A stretch of 48,311 bases of DNA from Actinomyces oris (GTDB lineage Bacteria > Actinomycetota > Actinomycetes > Actinomycetales > Actinomycetaceae): contig NZ_MSKL01000022.1 in NCBI RefSeq assembly GCF_001937665.1, forward strand, positions 1 to 48,311, given 5' to 3'. A model generated the notes under the pieces. It worked only from the letters and a program-made list of their open reading frames with translations, was not told where the DNA came from and ran no database searches. The translations under genes were made by a program, and so were the position numbers. This document shows, piece after piece, positions 9,153 through 15,523 of the stretch (positions are counted from its first letter, which is position 1; every line of letters begins with the position of its first letter).

Positions 9153-9790
9153 GAGTTCTTCCTCTCATCGTTGTTGATCTTGTCGATGGTCTTGATGATT
9201 CGGCGCACGCGCATACCCCTGTGCGCCTCGCTCGGCTGGCTCAGCCTCCACGCCGCCTGCCACGGCACTCGCAGCACCACGGGAAATGCCCCGCTCACGT
9301 CACGCACCAGCCGCGCAAGAGGCTTAGGGCGCCGCCGGCCTGGAGCGTCCGCCCCCAGGACCAGTCCCAGGAGCTCCACCCCCGGAACCGTGCCCTCCAG
9401 CCACTCCACGGCGACCGCACGCGCAGCCTCCAACCCGGCGGCGTGAGTCCGCGCCGCCACCAGCACCCGCACCTGCTCACCAGGTACTGCCGGCACCGGC
9501 CACGAGCACCCCGCGTCCCCAGCGTCCAGCAGGCCCGCCCACGTCGAGGTCCCAGCCCCACCATGAGCCCCAACGACCCACAACGCCGACCCCCGAACCT
9601 GCACACGCCCCAGACGCCGCGACGCCGACACCTCAGCCCCACTGGCCCACCTGCGATAGTCCACGCCCAGCACCTCCACGCCGTCACTGACCGGCTCAGG
9701 AGGTGCAGGCTCCTGCACCCACGGATTGCTTCCCATGCCCATCACGTAGAACGTGGGCGCACGACACCCGCCTACAACAAGGGAAGACAC
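9149..9790 (-). CDS. DUF6668-like P-loop-type protein, first gene of the transfer operon
   Basis: The motif WVVGAHGGAGTSTWAGLL is the signature I associate with DUF6668. It resembles a MinD/ParA-type deviant P-loop (GGAGTST) without the usual Lys, so ATP binding is uncertain. The chosen start is the GTG at 9790, because a GGAGG tract at 9797-9801 lies exactly six bases upstream. GTG at 9796 and ATGs at 9742 and 9736 are alternatives. The C-terminal part is basic and may contact membrane or DNA. The gene is divergent from the 9859 gene, so both promoters must lie between about 9801 and 9858. Function is unknown; a septum- or pole-targeting or assembly role would be a guess. Confidence 0.68.
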   Translation of the reverse strand: MSSLVVGGCRAPTFYVMGMGSNPWVQEPAPPEPVSDGVEVLGVDYRRWASGAEVSASRRLGRVQVRGSALWVVGAHGGAGTSTWAGLLDAGDAGCSWPVPAVPGEQVRVLVAARTHAAGLEAARAVAVEWLEGTVPGVELLGLVLGADAPGRRRPKPLARLVRDVSGAFPVVLRVPWQAAWRLSQPSEAHRGMRVRRIIKTIDKINNDERKNS

Positions 9791-9858
9791 CACCACCCTC
9801 CGGTACCGTGGTGCTCACCACACGCAAAAAACACGCCGAAAACAGGGGGAAACAAGCC

Positions 9859-10551
9859 ATGGTCGTCAGAGCTGAGGTCCACCACCGCTGGGCAGTCACC
9901 CGCGGAAACAACCCAGACGACCGGCCCTACTACTGCCCCCTCCACGAGGCCCGCTACGGCGCCGCCGTCAACCTCTACAAGCGCCTCCTCCAACCCATCC
10001 CCGACGACGCCACAGACCACTGGGCCCGCCTCGCCGACCAGGCCGTCGTCATCCCCGAGCAGGACGCGACCTACTGGTACAGCTACACAGCCATCGTCGA
10101 GTCAGCCTGGACCCTCGTCACCCCAGACGACGACCAGAACACCGTCCTGGCCGACGCGCGCACCGAGATCGCCAAACGCCCCAGCCCCCGCATCGTCGGC
10201 GACCACCCAGCCACCCACCCCGCCGAACCCGTACCCCACGACACCAAGGTCAACGTCCGCAGCCTCTGGGTCGTCACCCAGCACGGCCAGAACCCCACCA
10301 CGGGCGACGACATCTGGTACTGCCCCGTCTTCGGCCCCAACATCAACACCTACACCCAGGCCCGAAACCTCTACCTATCCATGGCCGAGCAGCTCCGAGA
10401 CATGCCAGGACCACCCGAACCCACAACCGACCTCACCTTCTGGCACAGCCTCCAAGCCACCGCCGACAGCCCCTGGTACACCGACACCCAGCACGCCGAC
10501 CCCCACGCCATCATCACCACCCTCTACGACACACTCACCAACCCCAAATAA
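9859..10551 (+). CDS. Two-repeat protein of unknown function, cargo gene
   Basis: The 230-residue protein starts at the ATG at 9859, which has an AGGGGG ribosome site about nine bases upstream. It contains two copies of one pattern. A Trp followed by a V-T pair leads to G-x-NP, an aspartate, then YYCP or WYCP and, about ten residues on, an A-x-NLY helix (first copy about 12-41, second about 139-177). Each copy ends with a Trp-containing segment. There is no signal peptide or membrane helix. It is the only rightward gene between the transfer and replication operons and has its own terminator, so it is probably an independently expressed cargo gene. No family was recognised. Codons are extremely C-rich at third positions. 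Confidence 0.72.
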   Translation: MVVRAEVHHRWAVTRGNNPDDRPYYCPLHEARYGAAVNLYKRLLQPIPDDATDHWARLADQAVVIPEQDATYWYSYTAIVESAWTLVTPDDDQNTVLADARTEIAKRPSPRIVGDHPATHPAEPVPHDTKVNVRSLWVVTQHGQNPTTGDDIWYCPVFGPNINTYTQARNLYLSMAEQLRDMPGPPEPTTDLTFWHSLQATADSPWYTDTQHADPHAIITTLYDTLTNPK

Positions 10552-10569
10552 CGTTGACCACACAAGCAG

Positions 10570-10602
10570 TAGGGCAGGGTGCCAGTTTGGCACCCTGCCC
10601 TA
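10570..10602. terminator. 15-bp stem hairpin between convergent genes
   Basis: Bases 10570-10584 pair perfectly with 10588-10602 around a GTT loop, followed by AAAT on the plus strand. The hairpin lies between the stops of the two-repeat gene and the leftward winged-helix gene, so it probably serves both. Confidence 0.8.
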
Positions 10603-10623
10603 AAATGTGTCTGAGGTCACTGG

Positions 10624-11706
10624 TTAAATGTCCTGGTACGCCTTCACGACCTTAGCCGCCATACCCTCCACCTCCTCCGGCGCCATCTCCAGCACAGACC
10701 CCCGCGTCCCCCGCCGGCTACCCACCAGAAGCGTCATCCACGCCCGAGCACACGGAGCCGACACCCCCAGGTCCTCCAGACGAGCGTCCTCAGCCGCCGC
10801 CGTATGACGCCGAGACGATCCCTTCAGCACCGCAAGCTCAGCAACCCTTCTCGTGCCAGCCCACGCCGTCGTCTCATCCATCCCCGCAGCCACCAGGGCA
10901 TCCACCGGATCACGCAGCACCCGCTCGAAGTCATCCACCGCCACCGCGTCCACCGCCAGCTCGCCAGGAAGACTCACCCCCTCAGGCATCAACGACGGAT
11001 CAACCTCATCCACCCTCACCCCCTCAGGCAGGACGTCATCGCGACCCGACCGGGTAGCCCTCTTGGTGATCACCGTCCACATCGCCCACGGGCAGTCCGC
11101 CGTCACAATCCTCTCGGTGCACTCCCGAATCACCTGCCACGCCCACGACGTCGTATCCGCCTTCGACTCATCCGGTCGCAGACGCGCGAACTCAATCCCC
11201 TCATGAATGATCCCGGCCATCTGCTGAGTCACCGCCCGATCCAGGCTCCGGTACACCACGCCCATCTCCTCACCGCGCCAGGACTCATCAATCGCGCCGA
11301 GGATCGCCTCACGCAGCCCCTCATTGTCGCTGGTCTCCACCCAGCGCCCCTCAAGGTCCACCTCCGGCAACGGGAACCGGTACACCCGAATCTCCTCCAC
11401 GTCATCCTCAGCGGCAGCGCTCGCCGCCTGAGGCAGCAGACGAATCAGGCTCGCCCCCTGGTGACCATCAACCCGACGACGCCGACGCAGCAGCACACCA
11501 CGAGCCTCCAGACGAGCCAGGACCCGCTTCACCGTCCGCACCCCCAGATGCGTCCGATCCACAAGATGAGCCACGCTCACCACCGACTCACCCCGCCAGT
11601 CAGCCAGGTGCGCCAGCTCCATCACCACAGCCGTGTCCGCAGGAGCCATCCCCTCCAGGTCACGAGCCCACAACAACCACGACCTCCGCCGCTGAGAATC
11701 ACTCAC
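10624..11706 (-). CDS. Winged-helix protein, second gene of the replication module
   Basis: The 360-residue protein has an N-terminal winged-helix region (about 20-92). Its helix-turn-helix core is VSVAHLVDRTHLGVRTVKRVL, followed by a basic wing with five consecutive Arg. The rest is an acidic, mostly helical region of no recognised family. The ATG overlaps the stop of the iteron-bearing gene by ATGA, so the two are co-expressed. By analogy with phage O/P-type pairs it may help load host replication proteins or regulate replication, but there is no Walker motif, so it is not a DnaC-like ATPase. The replication role is inferred from the neighbour. Confidence 0.68.
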   Translation of the reverse strand: MSDSQRRRSWLLWARDLEGMAPADTAVVMELAHLADWRGESVVSVAHLVDRTHLGVRTVKRVLARLEARGVLLRRRRRVDGHQGASLIRLLPQAASAAAEDDVEEIRVYRFPLPEVDLEGRWVETSDNEGLREAILGAIDESWRGEEMGVVYRSLDRAVTQQMAGIIHEGIEFARLRPDESKADTTSWAWQVIRECTERIVTADCPWAMWTVITKRATRSGRDDVLPEGVRVDEVDPSLMPEGVSLPGELAVDAVAVDDFERVLRDPVDALVAAGMDETTAWAGTRRVAELAVLKGSSRRHTAAAEDARLEDLGVSAPCARAWMTLLVGSRRGTRGSVLEMAPEEVEGMAAKVVKAYQDI

Positions 11707-12893
11707 GACTCCACCCCCACAGTCCCATCACCACGACGCTCAACCAGCTCAGCAGCCGCCCTCGAGCACTCCAGCAACGAAGCCCCCGGCATCTGCTCAC
11801 GCACCAGCGCCAAAGCCCTCTCAAACGCCGGATCAGCCGCCGGCCTGTCTATGCCCGCGATCTCCTCCGAACGGCGTCGAGCCGCCTCCTGGCGCCGGCT
11901 CTCAGCCGCCGCCTTCACCTTGTCCGGCGCCAGCACCGGATCCACGTTCGCCTCAAGCCGGGACGCCACCAGCCCCGACAAACGCGACACCCTCGCCGGC
12001 AACGCCTGATCCATCACCCGCCGAATCTGATGCGGCCTCCAACCAGCATCAAGACGCTCACGCAGCAGCCCCGCGATCCGCAACGCACCCTGACGATCCA
12101 AGCCGTCCTGCATCGAATCCGGCAGGCAGTCGCCCAGCAGCTCAGCCACCTCAGCCGGCAGCCCCGCCGCCACCGAGCCAGGCGCGCCCGCAGCCGGCGA
12201 GGCGTCCCGCCGAGCCCGGCCAGCACTCGCCCCCGATCGAGCATCACCCCCACCGGACCCGACCGGACCCGACCGCGAAGCAGCGCGGCCGCCCGGTGAG
12301 GTCATCTCAGACTGGCCTGGTTGGGTCTGGTGGTTCTCTTGGTGGTTTGGAGTAGATATACCGGTCACCATGGATGACCGGTATGCCCCCCGGTTTTGAC
12401 CGGTATAGGCCCCATACCGGTCAGATTGACCGGTATCAGTGTTTGCAACGGAAAGTCGATCATCAGACAAGTTATCCACAGGTGACTGCGATCCACCTGC
12501 ACCCATACCGGTCAGATTGACCGGTATGCCCTGACCTGCGCAAACGTCGCCAGGCTCGGAGTCACCCGAAGGACCCTCTGGGACATCGTCACTCCCCTGC
12601 ACGGGCTGAGCGCCCACATGCAACCGGTAGACGTTTGTCGCCCGATGAGTGTTGCCATCATCGTCCATCACCCACCGTTCCTCACGGTCGATCAGACCCC
12701 AAGAGACCAACGCCTTGAGACTTCTCCTGATCGTTGACACGGAGCACTCAAGAACTCCCGCCAGCGTCTCCTGCGACGGCCAGGCACAATCCACGTCATC
12801 CGCATACTCACCCAGCGTCACCAGCAGGAGCTTGTGCCCCATCGACACGCCCTTGACCTCATGAAGAGCCCAGTGAACAGCCCGAAAACTCAC
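11703..12893 (-). CDS. Replication-initiator-like winged-helix protein with an origin inside its gene
   Basis: The 396-residue protein starts at a GTG (12893) with a strong GGGAGGTG site upstream. Residues about 5-95 form an HTH_36-type winged helix (PSQETLAGVLECSVSTIRRSL then a wing). Residues about 100-245 are a low-complexity linker. A second helical domain spans about 250-390 (RIAGLLRERLDAGW, QIRRVMDQAL). The linker DNA carries seven iterons and a DnaA box (12358-12527), which is the design of lambda O and some theta-plasmid initiators. I infer that the N-terminal domain binds these repeats and the C-terminal domain recruits replication partners. The element would then replicate autonomously when excised. 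An operator role for the repeats is the alternative. Confidence 0.75.
   Translation of the reverse strand: MSFRAVHWALHEVKGVSMGHKLLLVTLGEYADDVDCAWPSQETLAGVLECSVSTIRRSLKALVSWGLIDREERWVMDDDGNTHRATNVYRLHVGAQPVQGSDDVPEGPSGDSEPGDVCAGQGIPVNLTGMGAGGSQSPVDNLSDDRLSVANTDTGQSDRYGAYTGQNRGAYRSSMVTGISTPNHQENHQTQPGQSEMTSPGGRAASRSGPVGSGGGDARSGASAGRARRDASPAAGAPGSVAAGLPAEVAELLGDCLPDSMQDGLDRQGALRIAGLLRERLDAGWRPHQIRRVMDQALPARVSRLSGLVASRLEANVDPVLAPDKVKAAAESRRQEAARRRSEEIAGIDRPAADPAFERALALVREQMPGASLLECSRAAAELVERRGDGTVGVES
12358..12527. repeat. Seven iterons (TGACCGGTAT) inside the initiator gene, putative oriV
   Basis: Exact copies of TGACCGGTAT or its complement lie at 12358-12367, 12375-12384, 12397-12406, 12414-12423, 12427-12436, 12505-12514 and 12518-12527. 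Six form three head-to-head pairs: the first has a 7-base spacer and the other two have an identical 3-base GAT spacer. The remaining copy stands alone between pairs. Start-to-start distances within and next to the pairs are 17, 17 and 13 bases. A DnaA box lies between the second and third pair. The stretch just left of the array (about 12320-12360) is poorer in GC than its surroundings and could be the unwinding region. All of this lies in the interdomain linker of the initiator. Confidence 0.85.
12472..12480 (+). promoter_or_regulatory. Consensus DnaA box within the iteron array
   Basis: TTATCCACA matches the strict consensus DnaA-binding 9-mer. In sequence this GC-rich a chance perfect match next to iterons is unlikely, so it supports a replication origin that recruits host DnaA. 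Confidence 0.7.
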
Positions 12894-13036
12894 GAGAACT
12901 CACCTCCCAGCACCCAGGCGCAGCGCCGTGGCGCCGCCGCTCGCAGCTCCTCAAACACGGAAACCTCCCACTCTTAAACGACACCAATGTGATTCAAGAA
13001 AACAAGAAGAAATGAAGAACAAATAGTGAGGGCCCC

Positions 13037-13558
13037 TCAGGCCTCTTCGGGAACCGCGACGTACTCACCGGGCCGACTCGGTCGGACCCGTGCGCCGGCC
13101 ATCACGCCAGCCGCAAACCGCGCCACACCGAGGACCCAGCAGGCGACGATCATCACCAGGTACGCAGCCCCAACCCGCACGCCGAACGGTGCGGTTGCAG
13201 GCAGGAACACCGCGACAACCGCCGGCCACGACAGCACCATCCCCACGCCGGCCACCAACCACCACCAGCAACGACGTCGGACGAGCCGCATGAACCGCAC
13301 ACGCCCGACCAGCCCAGCCATCACCACCAGCGCGGCGAACGGAACCCACGACACCGGCTGCAACACCAGCAGAACCATCAGCCCCAGTAGGACAACCAGC
13401 TCTGCACGCAGCAGCCCCAACGCCGCCGGCACCCACTCGGACACCGAGAGGTCTCTCAGTGAGCGCTGCTCCGCCCCCTCCGCCTCCTCAGCCCACAGGC
13501 CCACGAGCAGGCCGACACTAAACGCCACCCACAAGCCGGCCGCCACCGACGAGCTCAT
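13037..13558 (-). CDS. Small polytopic membrane protein of the element, unknown function
   Basis: The 173-residue protein has about five hydrophobic segments (roughly 5-22, 42-66, 70-88, 98-120 and 125-150), separated by a short acidic loop and an Arg-rich loop (VRFMRLVRRRCWW). The ATG overlaps the stop of the upstream small membrane gene by ATGA, and the pair follows the excisionase-like gene. No family was recognised. Entry exclusion or membrane anchoring of element functions would fit the context, but nothing in the sequence shows it. Confidence 0.6.
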   Translation of the reverse strand: MSSSVAAGLWVAFSVGLLVGLWAEEAEGAEQRSLRDLSVSEWVPAALGLLRAELVVLLGLMVLLVLQPVSWVPFAALVVMAGLVGRVRFMRLVRRRCWWWLVAGVGMVLSWPAVVAVFLPATAPFGVRVGAAYLVMIVACWVLGVARFAAGVMAGARVRPSRPGEYVAVPEEA

Positions 13559-13770
13559 GACCTCGACTCCACCTGGACAGTCCGTCCCTCAGGCCGAGCC
13601 TCAACCGCCCCAGACGACTTCGCAGCCTCGCGGCGCGCAGCCCGGGCGTGCAGCAGCTCCGCCACCCCAGCCACCACCAGGAGGGCCGAGACCGCGAGCA
13701 ACCAGCACCACCACGGCACCAGACCCAGCACACGCCAGCCGAACTCAGGAGAAAACACCACCACGACCAC
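13555..13770 (-). CDS. Single-span small membrane protein
   Basis: This 71-residue frame starts at a GTG cluster (13770 preferred, with GGGAG four bases upstream). It has one long hydrophobic helix (about 15-38), then a basic Ala/Arg/Glu-rich tail. It is coupled by ATGA to the polytopic protein downstream and begins nine bases after the excisionase-like gene, which suggests one operon. Function is unknown. Confidence 0.55.
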   Translation of the reverse strand: MVVVVFSPEFGWRVLGLVPWWCWLLAVSALLVVAGVAELLHARAARREAAKSSGAVEARPEGRTVQVESRS

Positions 13771-13779
13771 CTCGCTCCC

Positions 13780-14052
13780 TCACAGCAGCGCACCCTGACC
13801 AGGAAGCTCCACACCCTCAACATCAGGCACCGATGACACCGAAGGCGTTGAGGGAAGCGCCGGACTCAGAAGCGCCTCGACGTCACCACGCCGCACGAAG
13901 TACCGGCCGTTTGGGAGCTTCTGTGCGGGGAGAGCACCGCTGCGGATCCATCGACGGATCGAGTCCACGCTTGTGTTGGGCAGTAGAGCCGCGGCCTGGG
14001 AAGGAGTCAACGCTTCACCAACGTCTGGTTCCTTCATCTCATGAACGTTCAT
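13780..14052 (-). CDS. Excisionase/MerR-like helix-turn-helix protein
   Basis: The protein has 90 residues from the ATG at 14052. Residues about 13-57 form a DNA-binding unit typical of excisionases and BldC-type winged helices: LTPSQAAALL, then SVDSIRRWIRSGALPAQKL, then a wing ending in YFVRRGDVEALL. The tail is Pro/Ser/Val-rich. ATGs at 14064 and 14037 are also in frame. I prefer 14052 because it lies seven bases after a good -10 hexamer, as in leaderless actinobacterial mRNAs. Next to the attachment site such a protein would be expected to direct excision, repress its own promoter, or both. It is divergent from the XRE regulator. Confidence 0.72.
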   Translation of the reverse strand: MNVHEMKEPDVGEALTPSQAAALLPNTSVDSIRRWIRSGALPAQKLPNGRYFVRRGDVEALLSPALPSTPSVSSVPDVEGVELPGQGALL

Positions 14053-14061
14053 GAGATGAAG
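14032..14061. promoter_or_regulatory. Perfect 30-bp palindrome, operator of the divergent switch
   Basis: Bases 14032-14046 are the exact complement of 14047-14061, centred on AACGTT with arms containing TCATCTCATG. The palindrome starts inside the -10 hexamer of the leftward promoter and covers the transcription start and first codons of the excisionase-like gene. A bound dimer or tetramer would therefore block that promoter. The likely binder is the XRE regulator or the excisionase-like protein itself. Confidence 0.75.
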
Positions 14062-14088
14062 CATACGATGAGGTTAACCGACTATCAA
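14060..14088 (-). promoter_or_regulatory. Promoter of the excisionase-like operon (leaderless)
   Basis: On the minus strand, TTGATA (14088-14083) and TATGCT (14065-14060) are separated by 17 bases, close to the vegetative sigma consensus. The ATG at 14052 follows the -10 by seven bases, so the mRNA probably begins at the start codon. Confidence 0.65.
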
Positions 14089-14096
14089 GACATGAG

Positions 14097-14126
14097 TTGC
14101 ATGCAATGCACGACTTGAGGTAGAGT
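14097..14126 (+). promoter_or_regulatory. Promoter of the XRE regulator (leaderless) with a small palindrome
   Basis: TTGCAT (14097-14102) and TAGAGT (14121-14126) are 18 bases apart, and the ATG at 14134 is only seven bases after the -10, again suggesting a leaderless message. The -35 lies in the 10-bp palindrome TTGCATGCAA (14097-14106), which could be a second operator. Confidence 0.5.
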
Positions 14127-14133
14127 CAAGGCC

Positions 14134-14520
14134 ATGAGGACAGCAGCGCGAGCAACGAACGCGGCCTACAACGAGGCGTTGGGTATGACCGTCAATCAGC
14201 TGCTCTTCGAGCATCGGATGACGCGCAAGGAGCTTGGGACCTACTTCGGAGTCACATCGTCTGTGATCACTCGCAAGCTGCGAGGCCAGGTCTCATGGAG
14301 TGCTGAAGAGCTGTCTCTTATGGCTAATCTCTTTGGGCTCAGCCTGGACTCGTTTGCGCCAGTTCGTTCCGAAGATGGTACGTGGGCGCCGGCGGCCTAC
14401 GTCCCGGGCATGAAGAAGACCTCGGTCCCTTCCGGGGCCGAGGCCGGTGCGGTACCCCCTGTGGGGCTCGAACCCACGACCTTCGGATTAAAAGTCCGCA
14501 GCTCTGACCAACTGAGCTAA
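14134..14520 (+). CDS. XRE-type regulator whose frame runs into the tRNA-Lys attachment site
   Basis: The 128-residue frame has a helix-turn-helix at about 24-65 (LFEHRMTRKELGTYFGVTSSVITRKLRG then LSLMANLFGLSL), the lambda-repressor/XRE fold. After about residue 90 (YVPGMKK) the frame crosses the tRNA terminator hairpin and then most of tRNA-Lys, reading it antisense to a stop at 14518-14520. The last 20 or so residues (ending VGLEPTTFGLKVRSSDQLS) are thus tRNA sequence, not evolved protein. In the excised circle the sequence after the crossover would differ, so integration would change the C-terminus. The N-terminal domain is confidently a regulator. What the tail does is unknown. Confidence 0.75.
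   Translation: MRTAARATNAAYNEALGMTVNQLLFEHRMTRKELGTYFGVTSSVITRKLRGQVSWSAEELSLMANLFGLSLDSFAPVRSEDGTWAPAAYVPGMKKTSVPSGAEAGAVPPVGLEPTTFGLKVRSSDQLS
14420..14443 (-). terminator. Terminator of tRNA-Lys, lying inside the XRE reading frame
   Basis: Bases 14420-14429 pair with 14434-14443 (ten pairs including one G-T, four-base loop). On the minus strand the hairpin is followed by TCTTCTT. It begins about ten bases past the tRNA 3' end, the usual spacing for a tRNA terminator. Confidence 0.72.
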
Positions 14521-14526
14521 GGGGGC
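14453..14526 (-). tRNA. tRNA-Lys (anticodon UUU), ICE insertion site
   Basis: The minus strand folds as a cloverleaf. The acceptor arms GCCCCCT and AGGGGGT pair fully. The D arm is GCTC/GAGC, the anticodon stem GCGGA/TCCGA carries the loop CTTTTAA with anticodon TTT, and the T arm GTGGG/CCCAC carries TTCGAGC. The discriminator is A, and CCA is not encoded (ACCG follows). The 3' end faces the element, so a tyrosine-recombinase-type att core in the 3' half is expected. The gene is intact after insertion. Confidence 0.93.
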
Positions 14527-14826
14527 GTACCAACGGCCGGAAGCAGAGTCCAGACGCCGTCGGCAGGGGGCCAGCATAACCGGACAACCGACCGCCGTGT
14601 CGAACCGGCCGCACCGTCGGCCTCCGCGTTCCCGATGGTCTCGCTCATCCAACACCGCTCAAGACTCGTCGCGTCCCCCCGCCGGCAAGCCTCCGGGCTC
14701 CCTGAACCCGCCTCGCCGTCGGCCGGAAGTGAACCGGTGAAGGACGGGCTCCCCGCGCGCGAGACAACGCGAGACAATGGGGTCGCGCGTCGTCGCCGGC
14801 GCGCCCGCACCGCGTGAGGAGTCCCC
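14527..14826. other. Intergenic region with the tRNA-Lys promoter, no gene
   Basis: A minus-strand TATGCT (14578-14573) about 45 bases upstream of the tRNA is a plausible -10. Its -35 is poorly defined. A plus-strand GAGGAG (14816-14821) is the ribosome site of the next gene. No coding frame with a start and ribosome site was seen. Confidence 0.45.
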
Positions 14827-15489
14827 ATGGCCCGCCAGTTCCACCGCCCCGCCCGGCTCGACCCCGAGGCCGCCGAACAGATTGAGGGCAGCACCGACAC
14901 CGCCGTCGCCTCCGAGCTCGCCCACCGCGCCGCCCAGGCCCTCATCGGTGGCTTCCCCGGCACCGAGACCGAGGATGACCCCATCACCCGCTCCGGCATC
15001 GTCGCCGCGGTCGCCACCAACGGCATCGACGACATCGCCGAGCTGTGGGCCGACTCCCCGGCCACCACCCTGCCCGGCACCCTGTGGCGCCTGTTCCTCG
15101 TGCGCGAGTGGATCCGCCGCGACCCTGAGCTCGTCGCCCGCCGCTACGCCACCGTCATCGATCTCACCGGTGCCGACGACACCGCGAACGCCCGCCTCGA
15201 GTCCGCCCTCGGCGAGGCGCGCCCCGTGCCCTCCCCAAACAACCTGCGCGAGCGCCTCGACGCCGTTCTGGCCGGAAGTGTCGAGGGCTCCGTCACCGAG
15301 ATCGCCCCACTGCTGAGCGCCACCGCCGGATTCCTGCGCGCCCTGGCGGCCGGCTCCAACCCCGTGTGGATCGAGGACGACGCCGACGAGCTCGCCGACC
15401 GCGTCACCCGCCGCGACTCCGCCCTCCTGACCACCGCCGACGAGCTCACCGACGCCGCCCGCCGCGCCGCCGCCGGACTCCTCGACTGA
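14827..15489 (+). CDS. Conserved hypothetical protein upstream of ppk
   Basis: The 220-residue acidic protein starts at an ATG with GAGGAG six bases upstream. It is probably all-helical: segments such as ASELAHRAAQALIG, LWRLFLVREWIRRDPELVARRY, and a C-terminal series of Ala-rich helices. There is no membrane segment or signal peptide, and it seems cytoplasmic. It is the first chromosomal gene beyond the tRNA and is followed by a 120-bp repeat element and then ppk. I do not recognise a family. The codon pattern matches the core genes downstream, so it belongs to the chromosome rather than to the element. Confidence 0.72.
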   Translation: MARQFHRPARLDPEAAEQIEGSTDTAVASELAHRAAQALIGGFPGTETEDDPITRSGIVAAVATNGIDDIAELWADSPATTLPGTLWRLFLVREWIRRDPELVARRYATVIDLTGADDTANARLESALGEARPVPSPNNLRERLDAVLAGSVEGSVTEIAPLLSATAGFLRALAAGSNPVWIEDDADELADRVTRRDSALLTTADELTDAARRAAAGLLD

Positions 15490-15523
15490 GAGGGCCTTGC
15501 GCGGGGACTATCCGGGCGCGAAA

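Larger units (their letters stand above)
1..14452. mobile_element. Right end of an integrative and conjugative element (ICE) at tRNA-Lys
   Basis: This stretch is a block of type IV secretion genes, replication-type genes with iterons, and an excisionase/XRE switch. It abuts the 3' end of an intact tRNA-Lys gene, the classic insertion site of actinobacterial ICEs, and ordinary chromosomal genes begin just past the tRNA. The left end, integrase, relaxase and second att copy lie outside the window. The exact junction is unknown: the att core probably includes part of the tRNA 3' half, and it may also include the tRNA terminator at 14420-14443. The T4SS content is seen directly. Integration at this tRNA is inferred from the position and from the regulator frame that reads into the tRNA. 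Confidence 0.85.

Noticed and set aside
9221-10603. 460-residue Pro/Thr/Ser-rich plus-strand frame
   Set aside because: It overlaps the leftward DUF6668 gene and the better-supported 9859 gene in another frame. Its monotonous composition follows from C-rich codons.
12358-12527. CRISPR-like array
   Set aside because: The repeats are 10-bp, palindromically paired with 3-7 base spacers and sit in a coding gene. They are iterons, not 25-40 bp repeats with unique spacers.
14517-15080. 187-residue minus-strand frame starting in the hypothetical gene and ending in the tRNA
   Set aside because: It is antisense to the 14827 gene, has no ribosome site and ends inside a tRNA; it is a shadow.
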